Positions 26,207-34,413 of a DNA stretch of 64,000 nt are shown here, piece by piece. Under the pieces are notes generated by a model that made no database searches, was not told the origin of the DNA, and worked only from the letters and a program-made list of their open reading frames with translations. This DNA is from Albirhodobacter sp048262715 (lineage in GTDB: Bacteria; Pseudomonadota; Alphaproteobacteria; Rhodobacterales; Rhodobacteraceae). Location: positions 1 through 64,000 of the forward strand of contig JBLXEV010000011.1 in the NCBI GenBank assembly GCA_048262715.1. The letters are read 5' to 3'. Each line of letters opens with the position of its first letter. Position 1 is the stretch's first letter. The position numbers were made by a program, and so were the translations under genes.

Positions 26207-27229
26207 ATGCGCGTCTATTATGATCGCGATTGCGATGTGAACCTGATCAAAGACAAAAAAGTCGCAATCCTCGGCTACGGCTCGCAAGGCCACGCCCACG
26301 CGCTGAACCTGCGCGATTCGGGTGCGAAAAACATCGTCGTTGCGCTGCGCGAAGGCTCGGCATCGGCAAAAAAATGCGAAGCTGAAGGCCTGACCGTGAT
26401 GGGCATCGCTGAGGCGGCTGCTTGGTGCGACCTAATCATGTTCACCATGCCCGACGAACTCCAAGCTGAAACCTACAAGAAATACGTCCACGACAACCTT
26501 AAAGAGGGCTCCGCAATTGCCTTCGCACATGGTTTGAACGTGCACTTCGGCCTGATCGAGCCGAAAGCTGGCGTTGACGTCATCATGATGGCCCCCAAAG
26601 GCCCGGGCCACACCGTGCGCGGCGAATACACCAAAGGCGGCGGCGTGCCTTGCCTCTTCGCAGTGCACCAAGATGCATCGGGCAAAGCGCAAGAAATCGC
26701 GCTCTCCTATTGCTCGGCTATCGGTGGCGGCCGCTCGGGCATCATCGAGACCAACTTCCGTCAGGAATGCGAAACCGACCTCTTCGGCGAGCAAGCTGTT
26801 CTGTGCGGCGGGATCGTCGAGCTGATCCGTATGGGCTTCGAAACCCTCGTGGAAGCGGGCTACGAGCCGGAAATGGCCTATTTCGAATGCCTGCACGAAA
26901 CCAAGCTGATCGTCGACCTGATCTATGAAGGCGGCATCGCGAACATGAACTACTCGATCTCGAACACCGCCGAATATGGCGAGTATGTTTCGGGCCCGCG
27001 CGTTCTGCCTTACGCGGAGACCAAAGCCCGCATGAAAGACGTTCTGACCGATATTCAGAACGGTAAATTCGTGCGTGACTTCATGCAAGAAAACGCTGTT
27101 GGCCAGCCGTCGTTCAAAGCGACCCGCCGGATCAACGACGAGCACCAAATCGAAAAAGTCGGTGAGAAACTGCGCGCGATGATGCCGTGGATCTCGGCTG
27201 GCAAAATGGTCGATAAAGAGCGCAACTAA
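26207..27229 (+). CDS. ilvC: Ketol-acid reductoisomerase (class I)
   Basis: This enzyme converts acetolactate or acetohydroxybutyrate to the dihydroxy acid with NAD(P)H and Mg, the second common step of valine, leucine and isoleucine synthesis. The 340 residues fit the short class I form. The Rossmann motif is ILGYGSQGHAHALNLRDSG near residues 18-36; metal and substrate residues lie in FRQECETDLFGEQAVLCGG and EMAYFECLHETKLIVDL. The ATG follows ATGGAGG. The divergent Lrp pair is its likely regulator. Confidence 0.98.
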   Translation: MRVYYDRDCDVNLIKDKKVAILGYGSQGHAHALNLRDSGAKNIVVALREGSASAKKCEAEGLTVMGIAEAAAWCDLIMFTMPDELQAETYKKYVHDNLKEGSAIAFAHGLNVHFGLIEPKAGVDVIMMAPKGPGHTVRGEYTKGGGVPCLFAVHQDASGKAQEIALSYCSAIGGGRSGIIETNFRQECETDLFGEQAVLCGGIVELIRMGFETLVEAGYEPEMAYFECLHETKLIVDLIYEGGIANMNYSISNTAEYGEYVSGPRVLPYAETKARMKDVLTDIQNGKFVRDFMQENAVGQPSFKATRRINDEHQIEKVGEKLRAMMPWISAGKMVDKERN

Positions 27230-27246
27230 GCCGCGCTTGAGATGCG

Positions 27247-27275
27247 AAAGGGGCCGGTTTTCCGGCCCCTTTTTT
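27247..27275 (+). terminator. Terminator of ilvC
   Basis: A 9-bp stem, AGGGGCCGG and CCGGCCCCT, has loop TTTT, flanking A's on the left and TTTTTT on the right. With glmM converging on it, it may work both ways. Confidence 0.93.
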
Positions 27276-27296
27276 ATGCGGTATCGCTATGGGTTC

Positions 27297-28640
27297 TTAC
27301 GCGGTCGCTGCCTCAACGGCCGCGACGATCTCACCCACCGTCTCGCCCAATAGCCCCTCATCGACGCATTCCGCCATCACGCGGATCAACGGCTCGGTGC
27401 CCGATTTCCGGATCAGGATACGGCCTTGACCGGCGATCCGCGCCTCTGCGTCCGATATCACTTTTCGAACATTTTGATCATCCAGCGGAAGCTGACCCGC
27501 CTGATACCGCACATTTTTCAACATTTGCGGAACGGTCTCGAATTGACGCACCAGTTCGGACGCACGGCTGCCTGTCTCCGCCATGGCCAGCAGGAATTGC
27601 AGCCCCGCCATCAACCCATCGCCTGTCGTGGCATAGTCGGTCATCACGATATGGCCGGATTGCTCGCCACCGAGGTTATAGCCGCCCGCGCGCATCCGCT
27701 CGACGACGTAGCGATCCCCGACATTGGTGCGCTCCAGCCTCAGGCCCTTGCCCTCCAAGAACTGCTCCAGCCCGAGGTTCGACATCACCGTGGCCACCAG
27801 CGCATCCCCGCGCAGCTTGCCCGACGCCGCCCAGCGGCTCGCGAACAATGCCATGATCTGATCGCCATCAGCCACGCGGCCTGTCTCATCCAAGATCATC
27901 ACGCGGTCCGCATCGCCATCCAGCGAGATCCCCAGATCCGCCCCATGTGCAACCACGGCCTCGGCGCAGGTCTGGGTATAGGTCGAGCCGCAGCGCTCAT
28001 TGATATTGAGGCCGTTTGGCGTCACCCCCACCGGGATCACTTCGCAGCCCAATTCCCAGAGCACCTCCGGCGCGGCCTTATACGCCGCCCCGTTCGCGCA
28101 ATCGACAACCACCTTCAAACCGGACAGACGATGCTGTGACGGGAAGGTCGTCTTTGCATATTCAACATAGCGACCACGGCCATCATCAATGCGGCGCGCG
28201 CGGCCGATGTTCTCGGGTTGCGCCAAGCGCACCTCACCCGCAACCAGCGCCTCGATCTCCGCTTCGGCCTCATCCGAGAGCTTGAACCCGTCCGGCCCGA
28301 AGAATTTGATGCCGTTATCTTTCGCGGGGTTATGCGACGCGGAAATCATGATCCCGACATCGGCCCGCATCGAGCGGGTGAGGAAGCCGACAGCAGGTGT
28401 CGGCACAGGGCCGAGCAAAAGGACATTCATCCCCGTCGAGGTCAGGCCCGCCGTCAGCGCGTTCTCGATCATATAGCCCGAGAGCCGCGTATCCTTACCG
28501 ATCACCACGCGATGCTGGTTGCGGCCATCGGTGCGGAAGAATCGCCCCGCCGCCGCGCCGAGCTTCAGCGCCATTTCCGCCGTCATCGGCCAGCTATTCG
28601 CCTCGCCGCGCACGCCGTCCGTGCCAAACAACTCACCCAT
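27297..28640 (-). CDS. glmM: Phosphoglucosamine mutase
   Basis: This enzyme converts glucosamine-6-phosphate to glucosamine-1-phosphate for UDP-GlcNAc, the precursor of peptidoglycan and LPS. The 447-residue protein has the start motif GELFGTDGVRGEAN, the phosphoserine loop ISASHNPAKDNG near residue 100, the metal loop SLDGDADRVMI near residue 240, and the phosphate-binding RKSGTEPLIRVM near the end. I start it at the ATG at 28640, inside the folP stop (TGATG), with GAGGAG upstream. It is the last gene of the folP-glmM pair. Confidence 0.97.
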   Translation of the reverse strand: MGELFGTDGVRGEANSWPMTAEMALKLGAAAGRFFRTDGRNQHRVVIGKDTRLSGYMIENALTAGLTSTGMNVLLLGPVPTPAVGFLTRSMRADVGIMISASHNPAKDNGIKFFGPDGFKLSDEAEAEIEALVAGEVRLAQPENIGRARRIDDGRGRYVEYAKTTFPSQHRLSGLKVVVDCANGAAYKAAPEVLWELGCEVIPVGVTPNGLNINERCGSTYTQTCAEAVVAHGADLGISLDGDADRVMILDETGRVADGDQIMALFASRWAASGKLRGDALVATVMSNLGLEQFLEGKGLRLERTNVGDRYVVERMRAGGYNLGGEQSGHIVMTDYATTGDGLMAGLQFLLAMAETGSRASELVRQFETVPQMLKNVRYQAGQLPLDDQNVRKVISDAEARIAGQGRILIRKSGTEPLIRVMAECVDEGLLGETVGEIVAAVEAATA

Positions 28641-29653
28641 CACAGATCTCCTCTATTCACGGCGCGCCAAAGGGCGATGCCCTGCGCGACCTCATTCACA
28701 TCATGGACACGGTGCATCTGCACCCCCTGCCCCAACGCAGCCAAAGTGACCGCCAATGTCCCCGGCATCCGCGCGCTCGCCTCGGCCTCGCCGCTGATCT
28801 CGCCGATAAACCGTTTGCGCGATACGCCCAAGAGCAGCGGGCAGCCGAGCGCATGGAACAGCGCGATCCCGCGCAAAAGCTCTAAATTATGCGCAACTGT
28901 TTTGCCAAACCCGATGCCGATATCCAGCAAGATCCGCGCGCGGGGAATCCCCGCCGCCTCTGCCTGCGCCACACGGGCCGCCAGAGCGTCATAAACGTCG
29001 TAGAGCACATCCCCGTAGAGCGGGTCATCCTGCATGGTCTCAGGGGCGCCCTGTGCGTGCATCAGGCAGATCGGCGCGCCGCTCAGTACCATGGCCTGCG
29101 CCATCTCCGCGTCAAACTGCATCGCGGAGACATCATTGATCAGATCCGCCCCTGCCGCCATCGCCGCCCGCGCCACATCGGCCTTGCGGGTATCAATCGA
29201 GATCGGTCGCGCGAACCCGCGCGTTCGGAGCGCTGCGATCACAGGTGCCGTGCGCGCAATCTCGGCCTCTTGCTCGACGAGTGCCGCGCCGGGGCGGGTC
29301 GATTCCCCGCCAATGTCGAGGATATCCGCCGCCTTGAGCGCTTCGGCCTGCGTCAGCGCGGCCTCCAGCCCGTCGAACTGCCCGCCATCGGAAAAACTAT
29401 CGGGCGTCACATTCAGGATGCCCATGATCGAGGGGCGGTCAAACCCGATCCCCGCCATCGGCGCGCGCGGGGTGGTCAGTCGCGCCAGGATATCTGCCGG
29501 AACCTCCGCCGCAGATATCCGCTCCGCCGCGCCACCGCGCTCGGAGGCCATGACATGAGTGAACGAACACCAGCCGCCCGCGAGCCGCTGCGCGGCACCG
29601 TCAGCGGCCTCTGGCCCCTCGCCCATTCGTAAAATTGGTCGATAATAAATCAT
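28640..29653 (-). CDS. folP: Dihydropteroate synthase
   Basis: This enzyme joins 6-hydroxymethyl-dihydropterin pyrophosphate to p-aminobenzoate in folate synthesis. The 337-residue TIM barrel shows IMGILNVTPDSFSDGG (about residue 77), the STRPGA loop, DLINDVSAMQ, ILLDIGIGFGKTVAHN and GVSRKRFIGE. About 70 residues precede the barrel, a longer lead than in E. coli (282 residues total). Its stop overlaps the glmM start by one base, and folB lies 39 bases upstream. Confidence 0.96.
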   Translation of the reverse strand: MIYYRPILRMGEGPEAADGAAQRLAGGWCSFTHVMASERGGAAERISAAEVPADILARLTTPRAPMAGIGFDRPSIMGILNVTPDSFSDGGQFDGLEAALTQAEALKAADILDIGGESTRPGAALVEQEAEIARTAPVIAALRTRGFARPISIDTRKADVARAAMAAGADLINDVSAMQFDAEMAQAMVLSGAPICLMHAQGAPETMQDDPLYGDVLYDVYDALAARVAQAEAAGIPRARILLDIGIGFGKTVAHNLELLRGIALFHALGCPLLLGVSRKRFIGEISGEAEASARMPGTLAVTLAALGQGVQMHRVHDVNEVAQGIALWRAVNRGDL

Positions 29654-29692
29654 CGCATTGGTTTGCCCCGCCGCTGCGCGAAGGGCAAGCGG

Positions 29693-30625
29693 TCAGAGTG
29701 CGACATCCACCACAGGCACGCGACTTCCCGCCGGAGCTGTTACATCCGCGTGAGCGCCGTGGAGTTCCAACCGTGTCGCGGCCATATGCTCGGCCAGCCA
29801 CAGCGCCAGATCCACCGACCCGCGCGCCTGCGGGCCGTCCACCGCATCAAGCACGATTTTTGACGGTGCCCAGACGATCATCTGCCCGTGTTTCATCGCC
29901 CAGTCGATCTCGGTGCGGGTCGCAACCACCACGCAGCGCGGATCGCGCGATGCAAGCACCCATGCGTTTTGTTCAATCGCGAGCAGCTCGATCCGGCGTT
30001 CTGTCGCGCGGTGGCCAGTCATTGGGCGTGTCCCATCGGGCAGGCCCACGGTCAGGATCACTGGCAGCCCCGTCGCGGCCAAACTGTCCAGCCGCTTTGG
30101 CAGATCCGGCGCGGCGATTGCGGCGTTGCTCAAATGCACAACAAGCGGGTGCAGGTTCGAGGCCGTGCCATCATCAGCCAGAAGCTGCACTGGGGCCTCG
30201 GCGCGTGAGCGCACAATCTCGACGCCCAAAGCCCCGGGCCCGCGATCCAGCTTCTCGACGCGAACAAACACCCGCATCGCCTGCGGCGCGGCCAAGATCC
30301 GCTCCGCCACTTTCGCGGCCAGGGTTTCGAGCAGGTTCAGCCGCTCTTCGGCCAGCTCATCGGCGATTGCTTCGGTGAGGACATCATAGGACAGAATGCG
30401 GTCGACATCATCTTCCAGCGGCGCAGGCGAGGTTCGGACCTCGACGACGACATTGAAGCGAAGTCGTTGTTCATGCCCGCGCTCTTGCTGAAACGCGCCG
30501 ATATCGGCGGAGACGATATGATCGCGCAGGCTGATCCGGTCGCGTGGATCGGCGCTGGCGGAGGCTTCGGCCCGCTCTTCAGGATGACCAAAGGCCAAAG
30601 AGATATCGCTTGCGGCTTGGGTCAT
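29693..30625 (-). CDS. folB: Dihydroneopterin aldolase with an extra C-terminal domain
   Basis: Residues 30-140 match FolB (DRISLRDHIVSADIGAFQQE, LSYDVLTEAIAD, NLLETLAAKVAERIL, VRVEKLDRGPGALGVEIVR), which cleaves dihydroneopterin in folate synthesis. Normal FolB is about 120 residues; this protein has 310. Residues 155-310 form a second domain (LHPLVVHLSNAAIAA, GLPVILTVGLPDG, MIVWAPSKIVLD, SVDLALWLAEHMAATRLELHG). Its layout resembles an amino-acid-kinase/uridylate-kinase fold, but I cannot confirm this by eye. The gene precedes folP and glmM in the same direction. Confidence 0.85.
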   Translation of the reverse strand: MTQAASDISLAFGHPEERAEASASADPRDRISLRDHIVSADIGAFQQERGHEQRLRFNVVVEVRTSPAPLEDDVDRILSYDVLTEAIADELAEERLNLLETLAAKVAERILAAPQAMRVFVRVEKLDRGPGALGVEIVRSRAEAPVQLLADDGTASNLHPLVVHLSNAAIAAPDLPKRLDSLAATGLPVILTVGLPDGTRPMTGHRATERRIELLAIEQNAWVLASRDPRCVVVATRTEIDWAMKHGQMIVWAPSKIVLDAVDGPQARGSVDLALWLAEHMAATRLELHGAHADVTAPAGSRVPVVDVAL

Positions 30626-30702
30626 GATCAGGTCTTTCCTTTGCTTCGCGCATCATACCGAGGTGCAAACGCGCGTGCAGCCCCGAAACGACCATGCAGG
30701 AC

Positions 30703-30738
30703 GCAAAACGCCCGAACTGACGGGTTCGGGCGTTTTGC
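30703..30738 (-). terminator. Terminator of the SleB-type hydrolase gene
   Basis: A perfect 15-bp stem, GCAAAACGCCCGAAC and GTTCGGGCGTTTTGC, has a 6-base loop. It carries T runs on both strands and lies 27 bases past the hydrolase stop. Confidence 0.9.
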
Positions 30739-30764
30739 TTGCAATCTCAAGGTGTCGCTTGGCC

Positions 30765-31475
30765 TTAGTTGGAGGCGGTGCGAATCCGTGGGCGGTAGAA
30801 AATATGTGAGCCGATCTGCGTGGTGCGGGTAAACCGCTTCGCCCATGCGGGGCGCACGGCGGGCGTGTGGAAATAGGTCGCGCCATCGGTCAGCTTGCGC
30901 GGGGCGCCATCCATCATCGCGCGGGCAACTTTTGCCACCTGCGCATAAGCGGCCTGATTGTGGACACGGTCGGCTTTGCCATCACAGGTCCAGCTAAACT
31001 GGCAACCGCGATTGCTGGATTGATGCACGACGCCGCAGATCGTGCCGGGGAATTTCGAGGATTCCACGCGGTTGAGAACAACCTCGGCCACTGCCGCCTG
31101 CCCTGCGACGCTTTCGCCACGGGCTTCAAAATACAGAACATCCGCGAGGCATTGGAACTGCTCTCCGCCCTGTGCGATCGGCTGGGTTGAAACCCATTTA
31201 TTCGAATATTCCAGTTCCGACATGGAGGGCGATGCGGAGGCGAGCTTGATCGCGCCGTCATTGCCCAGCTTCACATCGGGGCGCGGGGCAACGGCGTCAA
31301 AGCGCTGCGCGACCCCATTCATTGCCGAGCGTTCATCGCCCAGAAGCTGTGTGATCCCTGCTCCGAGTTCAGCACCGGTCGTATTTGTCTGGCCTGCCGT
31401 GGCTTCTGCACGCAACGCCCCTGAGAGGGCGAGAACGACGCATGCGCCCCCCGCCAAACTTTTCAGTACTGACAT
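30765..31475 (-). CDS. Cell wall hydrolase, SleB/CwlJ family
   Basis: The 236-residue protein has a signal peptide (MSVLKSLAGGACVVLALSGALRAEA) and a C-terminal SleB/Hydrolase_2 domain. The domain has ADVLYFEARGE with the catalytic Glu, AGQAAVAEVVLNRV, CGVVHQSS, QFSWTCDG and TYFHTPAVRPAWA. Such enzymes cleave peptidoglycan glycan strands; in non-sporulating alphaproteobacteria they serve wall remodelling. The ATG at 31475 follows GGAAGAG; an upstream frame to 31580 lacks a ribosome site. Confidence 0.9.
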   Translation of the reverse strand: MSVLKSLAGGACVVLALSGALRAEATAGQTNTTGAELGAGITQLLGDERSAMNGVAQRFDAVAPRPDVKLGNDGAIKLASASPSMSELEYSNKWVSTQPIAQGGEQFQCLADVLYFEARGESVAGQAAVAEVVLNRVESSKFPGTICGVVHQSSNRGCQFSWTCDGKADRVHNQAAYAQVAKVARAMMDGAPRKLTDGATYFHTPAVRPAWAKRFTRTTQIGSHIFYRPRIRTASN

Positions 31476-31716
31476 TAAACTCTTCCGATAGTTCCTCGCC
31501 CCGCAGGCCCGAAAGCCTCCACGACGGGGGGGAGGTAGCCCAGCCCGTTCGCAAGAGTCTAGGAAAATCGACGTGAACACCCTGCCCCGCCCCGCGCATA
31601 GGGGGAGAATCAGTCCTCAAAGCCATAGAATAAGGGGGTGCCCTTAATCCGCGCATTAACGAGATCCCCCTGCAAACGCTAGGGGAATCTGTCATGGGCG
31701 CAGAAGTTTCATCACT

Positions 31717-34281
31717 CTAGCGTGACTTTGGCGCGAGCAGGGCAAAATGTGCTGCAGAAAGCCGCGCAATTGGGACGCGGAACGGCGAACAAGACACGTA
31801 ATCAAAGCCCGCAGCCCGACAAAACGCGATTGATTCGGGATTCCCGCCATGCTCGCCGCAGACCGAAATCGTCAGATCGCGCCGCCGCTCACGGCCCCGC
31901 GCAGCCCCGATCAACAGCAGCTCCCCGACCCCTTCTACATCCAGAATATGGAATGGATCCTCGGAATAGACGCCTTGATTGACGTAGGTGTTCATGAACC
32001 GCCCCGCATCGTCGCGCGACAAGCCATAGGTCATCTGCGTCAGGTCGTTCGTGCCGAAGGACAGAAAATGCGAGAACTCCGCGATATCCCCTGCCCGCAA
32101 GGCGGCACGCGGCGTCTCTACCATGGCGCCAAGGCGATAGGTGAACTCGGTCTTGCGCTCGGTTTTCACGGCGGAGGCAACGGCGTCGATCCGCGCCTTC
32201 ACCATCTCCACCTCCCGCGCCGCCGAGACGAGCGGGATCATGATCTCGGGCACCACAGGCGCGCCGCGCTTGGAGGCATCGACCGTCGCTTCAAAAATCG
32301 CCCGCGCCTGCATCTCGTAGATCTCGGGCACCGTGATGCCGAGGCGCACGCCGCGCATCCCCAGCATCGGGTTGAATTCGGAGAGCGCATCGCAGCGCCG
32401 CGTGACCTCGGAGAGCGGACGATCCAACGCCTCCGCCAGCTCGCGCATCCCCTCGCGGTCATGCGGCAGGAATTCGTGCAGCGGCGGATCGAACAGACGG
32501 ATGCAGACCGGCTGCCCCGCCATAATATCGAACAGCGCGGTGAAATCGGCGCGCTGCATCGGCAGCAACCGCTCCAGCGCGATCTGGCGATCATGCGGCG
32601 TGTCGGCGAAAATCATCTCGCGCATCACCGTCAGGCGATCCTCGTCAAAGAACATATGCTCGGTGCGGCACAGACCAATTCCTTCGGCCTCGAACATCCG
32701 TGCCGTGCGCGCATCATCGGGCGTATCGGCATTGGCCCGCACCCCGATATCGCGCACCGCGTCGGCCCAATGCAGCAGCGTCTGGAACCCGTCATCCAGC
32801 GCGGGCGCCAGCATCTCCGCCGCCCCGGCCAAAACCTCACCGGAGGAGCCGTCAATCGTGACGACATCGCCCTCTTTGAGCACGCGCCCTTTCGGGCCTG
32901 TCAGAGTCTTGTCGCGAGAATTCAGCGAGATCTCAGAGGCCCCAACAATGCAGGGCAGGCCCAAACCCCGTGCAATAACAGCGGCATGGCTCGTCATCCC
33001 GCCCCGTTCCGTCAACACACCGACTGCCGCATGCATCCCGCGAATATCCTCTGGCGCGGTCTCACGGCGCACCAGAATACAAGCCTCACCGCGCGCGGCA
33101 GAGGCCTGCGCTGCGGCGGAGGAGAACACGATTTTGCCCGTCGCGCCCCCCGGTGAAGCCGCGATCCCGCGGGCGATCCGGTCCCGCGGGGCGCGGGGAT
33201 CGACCTGATAATGCAACAATTCTGAGAGCGCGCGCGGCTCGATGCGCAACAGCGCATCCTCGCGCGAAATCACCTCGTCTTCGGCCAGAGCCACCGCGAT
33301 CCGCACCGCAGCGCGCGACGAGCGCGTGATCCGAACCGCGTCGATCACGTGCAATTCGCCACTCTCGACGGTGAATTCGATCTGCATTTCCTCGCGCAAT
33401 CGCACGCGGCAGGCTGCCCCAAACTCGATGAGCTTTGCAAAAAGCTCCGGTGCGGCCTCCTCCAAGGAGGCCCCCCGCTCGTCCCGCGTCAGATACAGCG
33501 TCTTTTCCGCGCGGCTACGCCCCTGCGACTGGCCACGGAACCGCCCTGTGACCTGCTTCGCGCCCGTCACACTGTCGACGAATTGCACCGTGCCGGACCC
33601 CGAGAGCCCGGGCCCGATGCCAAAGGCCATGCCCTGCACCACAATCCCCAGTGCCGCCTCAGCGGGCGCGCCCTTGGCTTGGCGCAAAAGCCGCGCAGAG
33701 GTGCCCTCCCACGCGCGCGCCATGGAGCGCAGCACCTCGGAGAGTTGCCGCGCCGAATCCTGCGGGAACGGGCGGTCGGTCTCGGCCTCATAGGCCTGCA
33801 ATGCGCGCTCCAAAGCCCCCGGCGCGGGCTCCGCCTCGAACATATCAGGGTCCAGCCGCTCGACATGCAGCGCATAGCTCTGCACGAAGCGCAGATAAAG
33901 CGCATCGGCCGCATCCTGCCCGTGTGATTGCACTATTTCCGCGTGCCGCGCATCGTTCATCCCGACGTTCAGCACCGTCCCCGGCCCGCCCCAAGCGGGG
34001 TTTTCAGGGCTTCCGCGCAGCGACACGAGGAAGGACGGGCCGAAAATCTGGGTGATCCCATCCGTGTCGGGCATATGGCCCGCCGCGATGCTGCGCACCG
34101 TCTCAGCAGGCAGCGCCACCGTTTTGGGCACGGGCAGATCCATTCGGATCAACCGCTGCAAGCATTTCGCGCGCCACCCGTGCGAGTGCACCTTGACCGA
34201 CGCGCTCGGCGTGATCTCGACAAATTCCGCGATATCTGATGTTTTCTGCATTGCAGCATGCCCCACTAACGCCCGCAGCAT
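31717..34281 (-). CDS. Pyruvate phosphate dikinase-like protein (PEP-utilising enzyme), divergent
   Basis: The 854-residue protein has a PPDK layout. It has an ATP-binding N-terminal half, a phosphohistidine domain with LTERGGMTSHAAVIARGLGLP (His near residue 430), and a C-terminal PEP-binding barrel with GIGLCRTEHMFF, NPMLGMRGVRLG, SFGTNDLTQMTYG and the catalytic CGEHGG. The N-terminal half departs from true PPDK: the FGDGKAEG and GGKGANLAEM motifs are missing, and SLRGSPENPAWGG stands where R-S-G-A-x-x-S-M-P-G-M is expected. The ATG at 34251 is an alternative start. It may still interconvert pyruvate and PEP, or phosphorylate another acceptor. Confidence 0.75.
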   Translation of the reverse strand: MLRALVGHAAMQKTSDIAEFVEITPSASVKVHSHGWRAKCLQRLIRMDLPVPKTVALPAETVRSIAAGHMPDTDGITQIFGPSFLVSLRGSPENPAWGGPGTVLNVGMNDARHAEIVQSHGQDAADALYLRFVQSYALHVERLDPDMFEAEPAPGALERALQAYEAETDRPFPQDSARQLSEVLRSMARAWEGTSARLLRQAKGAPAEAALGIVVQGMAFGIGPGLSGSGTVQFVDSVTGAKQVTGRFRGQSQGRSRAEKTLYLTRDERGASLEEAAPELFAKLIEFGAACRVRLREEMQIEFTVESGELHVIDAVRITRSSRAAVRIAVALAEDEVISREDALLRIEPRALSELLHYQVDPRAPRDRIARGIAASPGGATGKIVFSSAAAQASAARGEACILVRRETAPEDIRGMHAAVGVLTERGGMTSHAAVIARGLGLPCIVGASEISLNSRDKTLTGPKGRVLKEGDVVTIDGSSGEVLAGAAEMLAPALDDGFQTLLHWADAVRDIGVRANADTPDDARTARMFEAEGIGLCRTEHMFFDEDRLTVMREMIFADTPHDRQIALERLLPMQRADFTALFDIMAGQPVCIRLFDPPLHEFLPHDREGMRELAEALDRPLSEVTRRCDALSEFNPMLGMRGVRLGITVPEIYEMQARAIFEATVDASKRGAPVVPEIMIPLVSAAREVEMVKARIDAVASAVKTERKTEFTYRLGAMVETPRAALRAGDIAEFSHFLSFGTNDLTQMTYGLSRDDAGRFMNTYVNQGVYSEDPFHILDVEGVGELLLIGAARGRERRRDLTISVCGEHGGNPESIAFCRAAGFDYVSCSPFRVPIARLSAAHFALLAPKSR

Positions 34282-34355
34282 ACGCGCGAAGTGGCGTCAA
34301 TCAAGTGTCACACTTACGAATTGCCGCCGTGGGGCCAGAAATCGTCCTGTTTCAG

Positions 34356-34394
34356 AAATATCCCCGCCGAAGGGAGCCTCCGGCGGGGATATTT
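34356..34394. repeat. GGGATATTT-family palindrome, copy E
   Basis: A perfect 14-bp inverted repeat, AAATATCCCCGCCG and CGGCGGGGATATTT, has an 11-base loop. It lies between glyS (ending at 34414) and the PPDK-like gene on the reverse strand. The 19 bases GCCTCCGGCGGGGATATTT recur exactly at 59991-60009. Confidence 0.85.
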
Positions 34395-34413
34395 GGGGGC
34401 AACCAAAAGTGGT

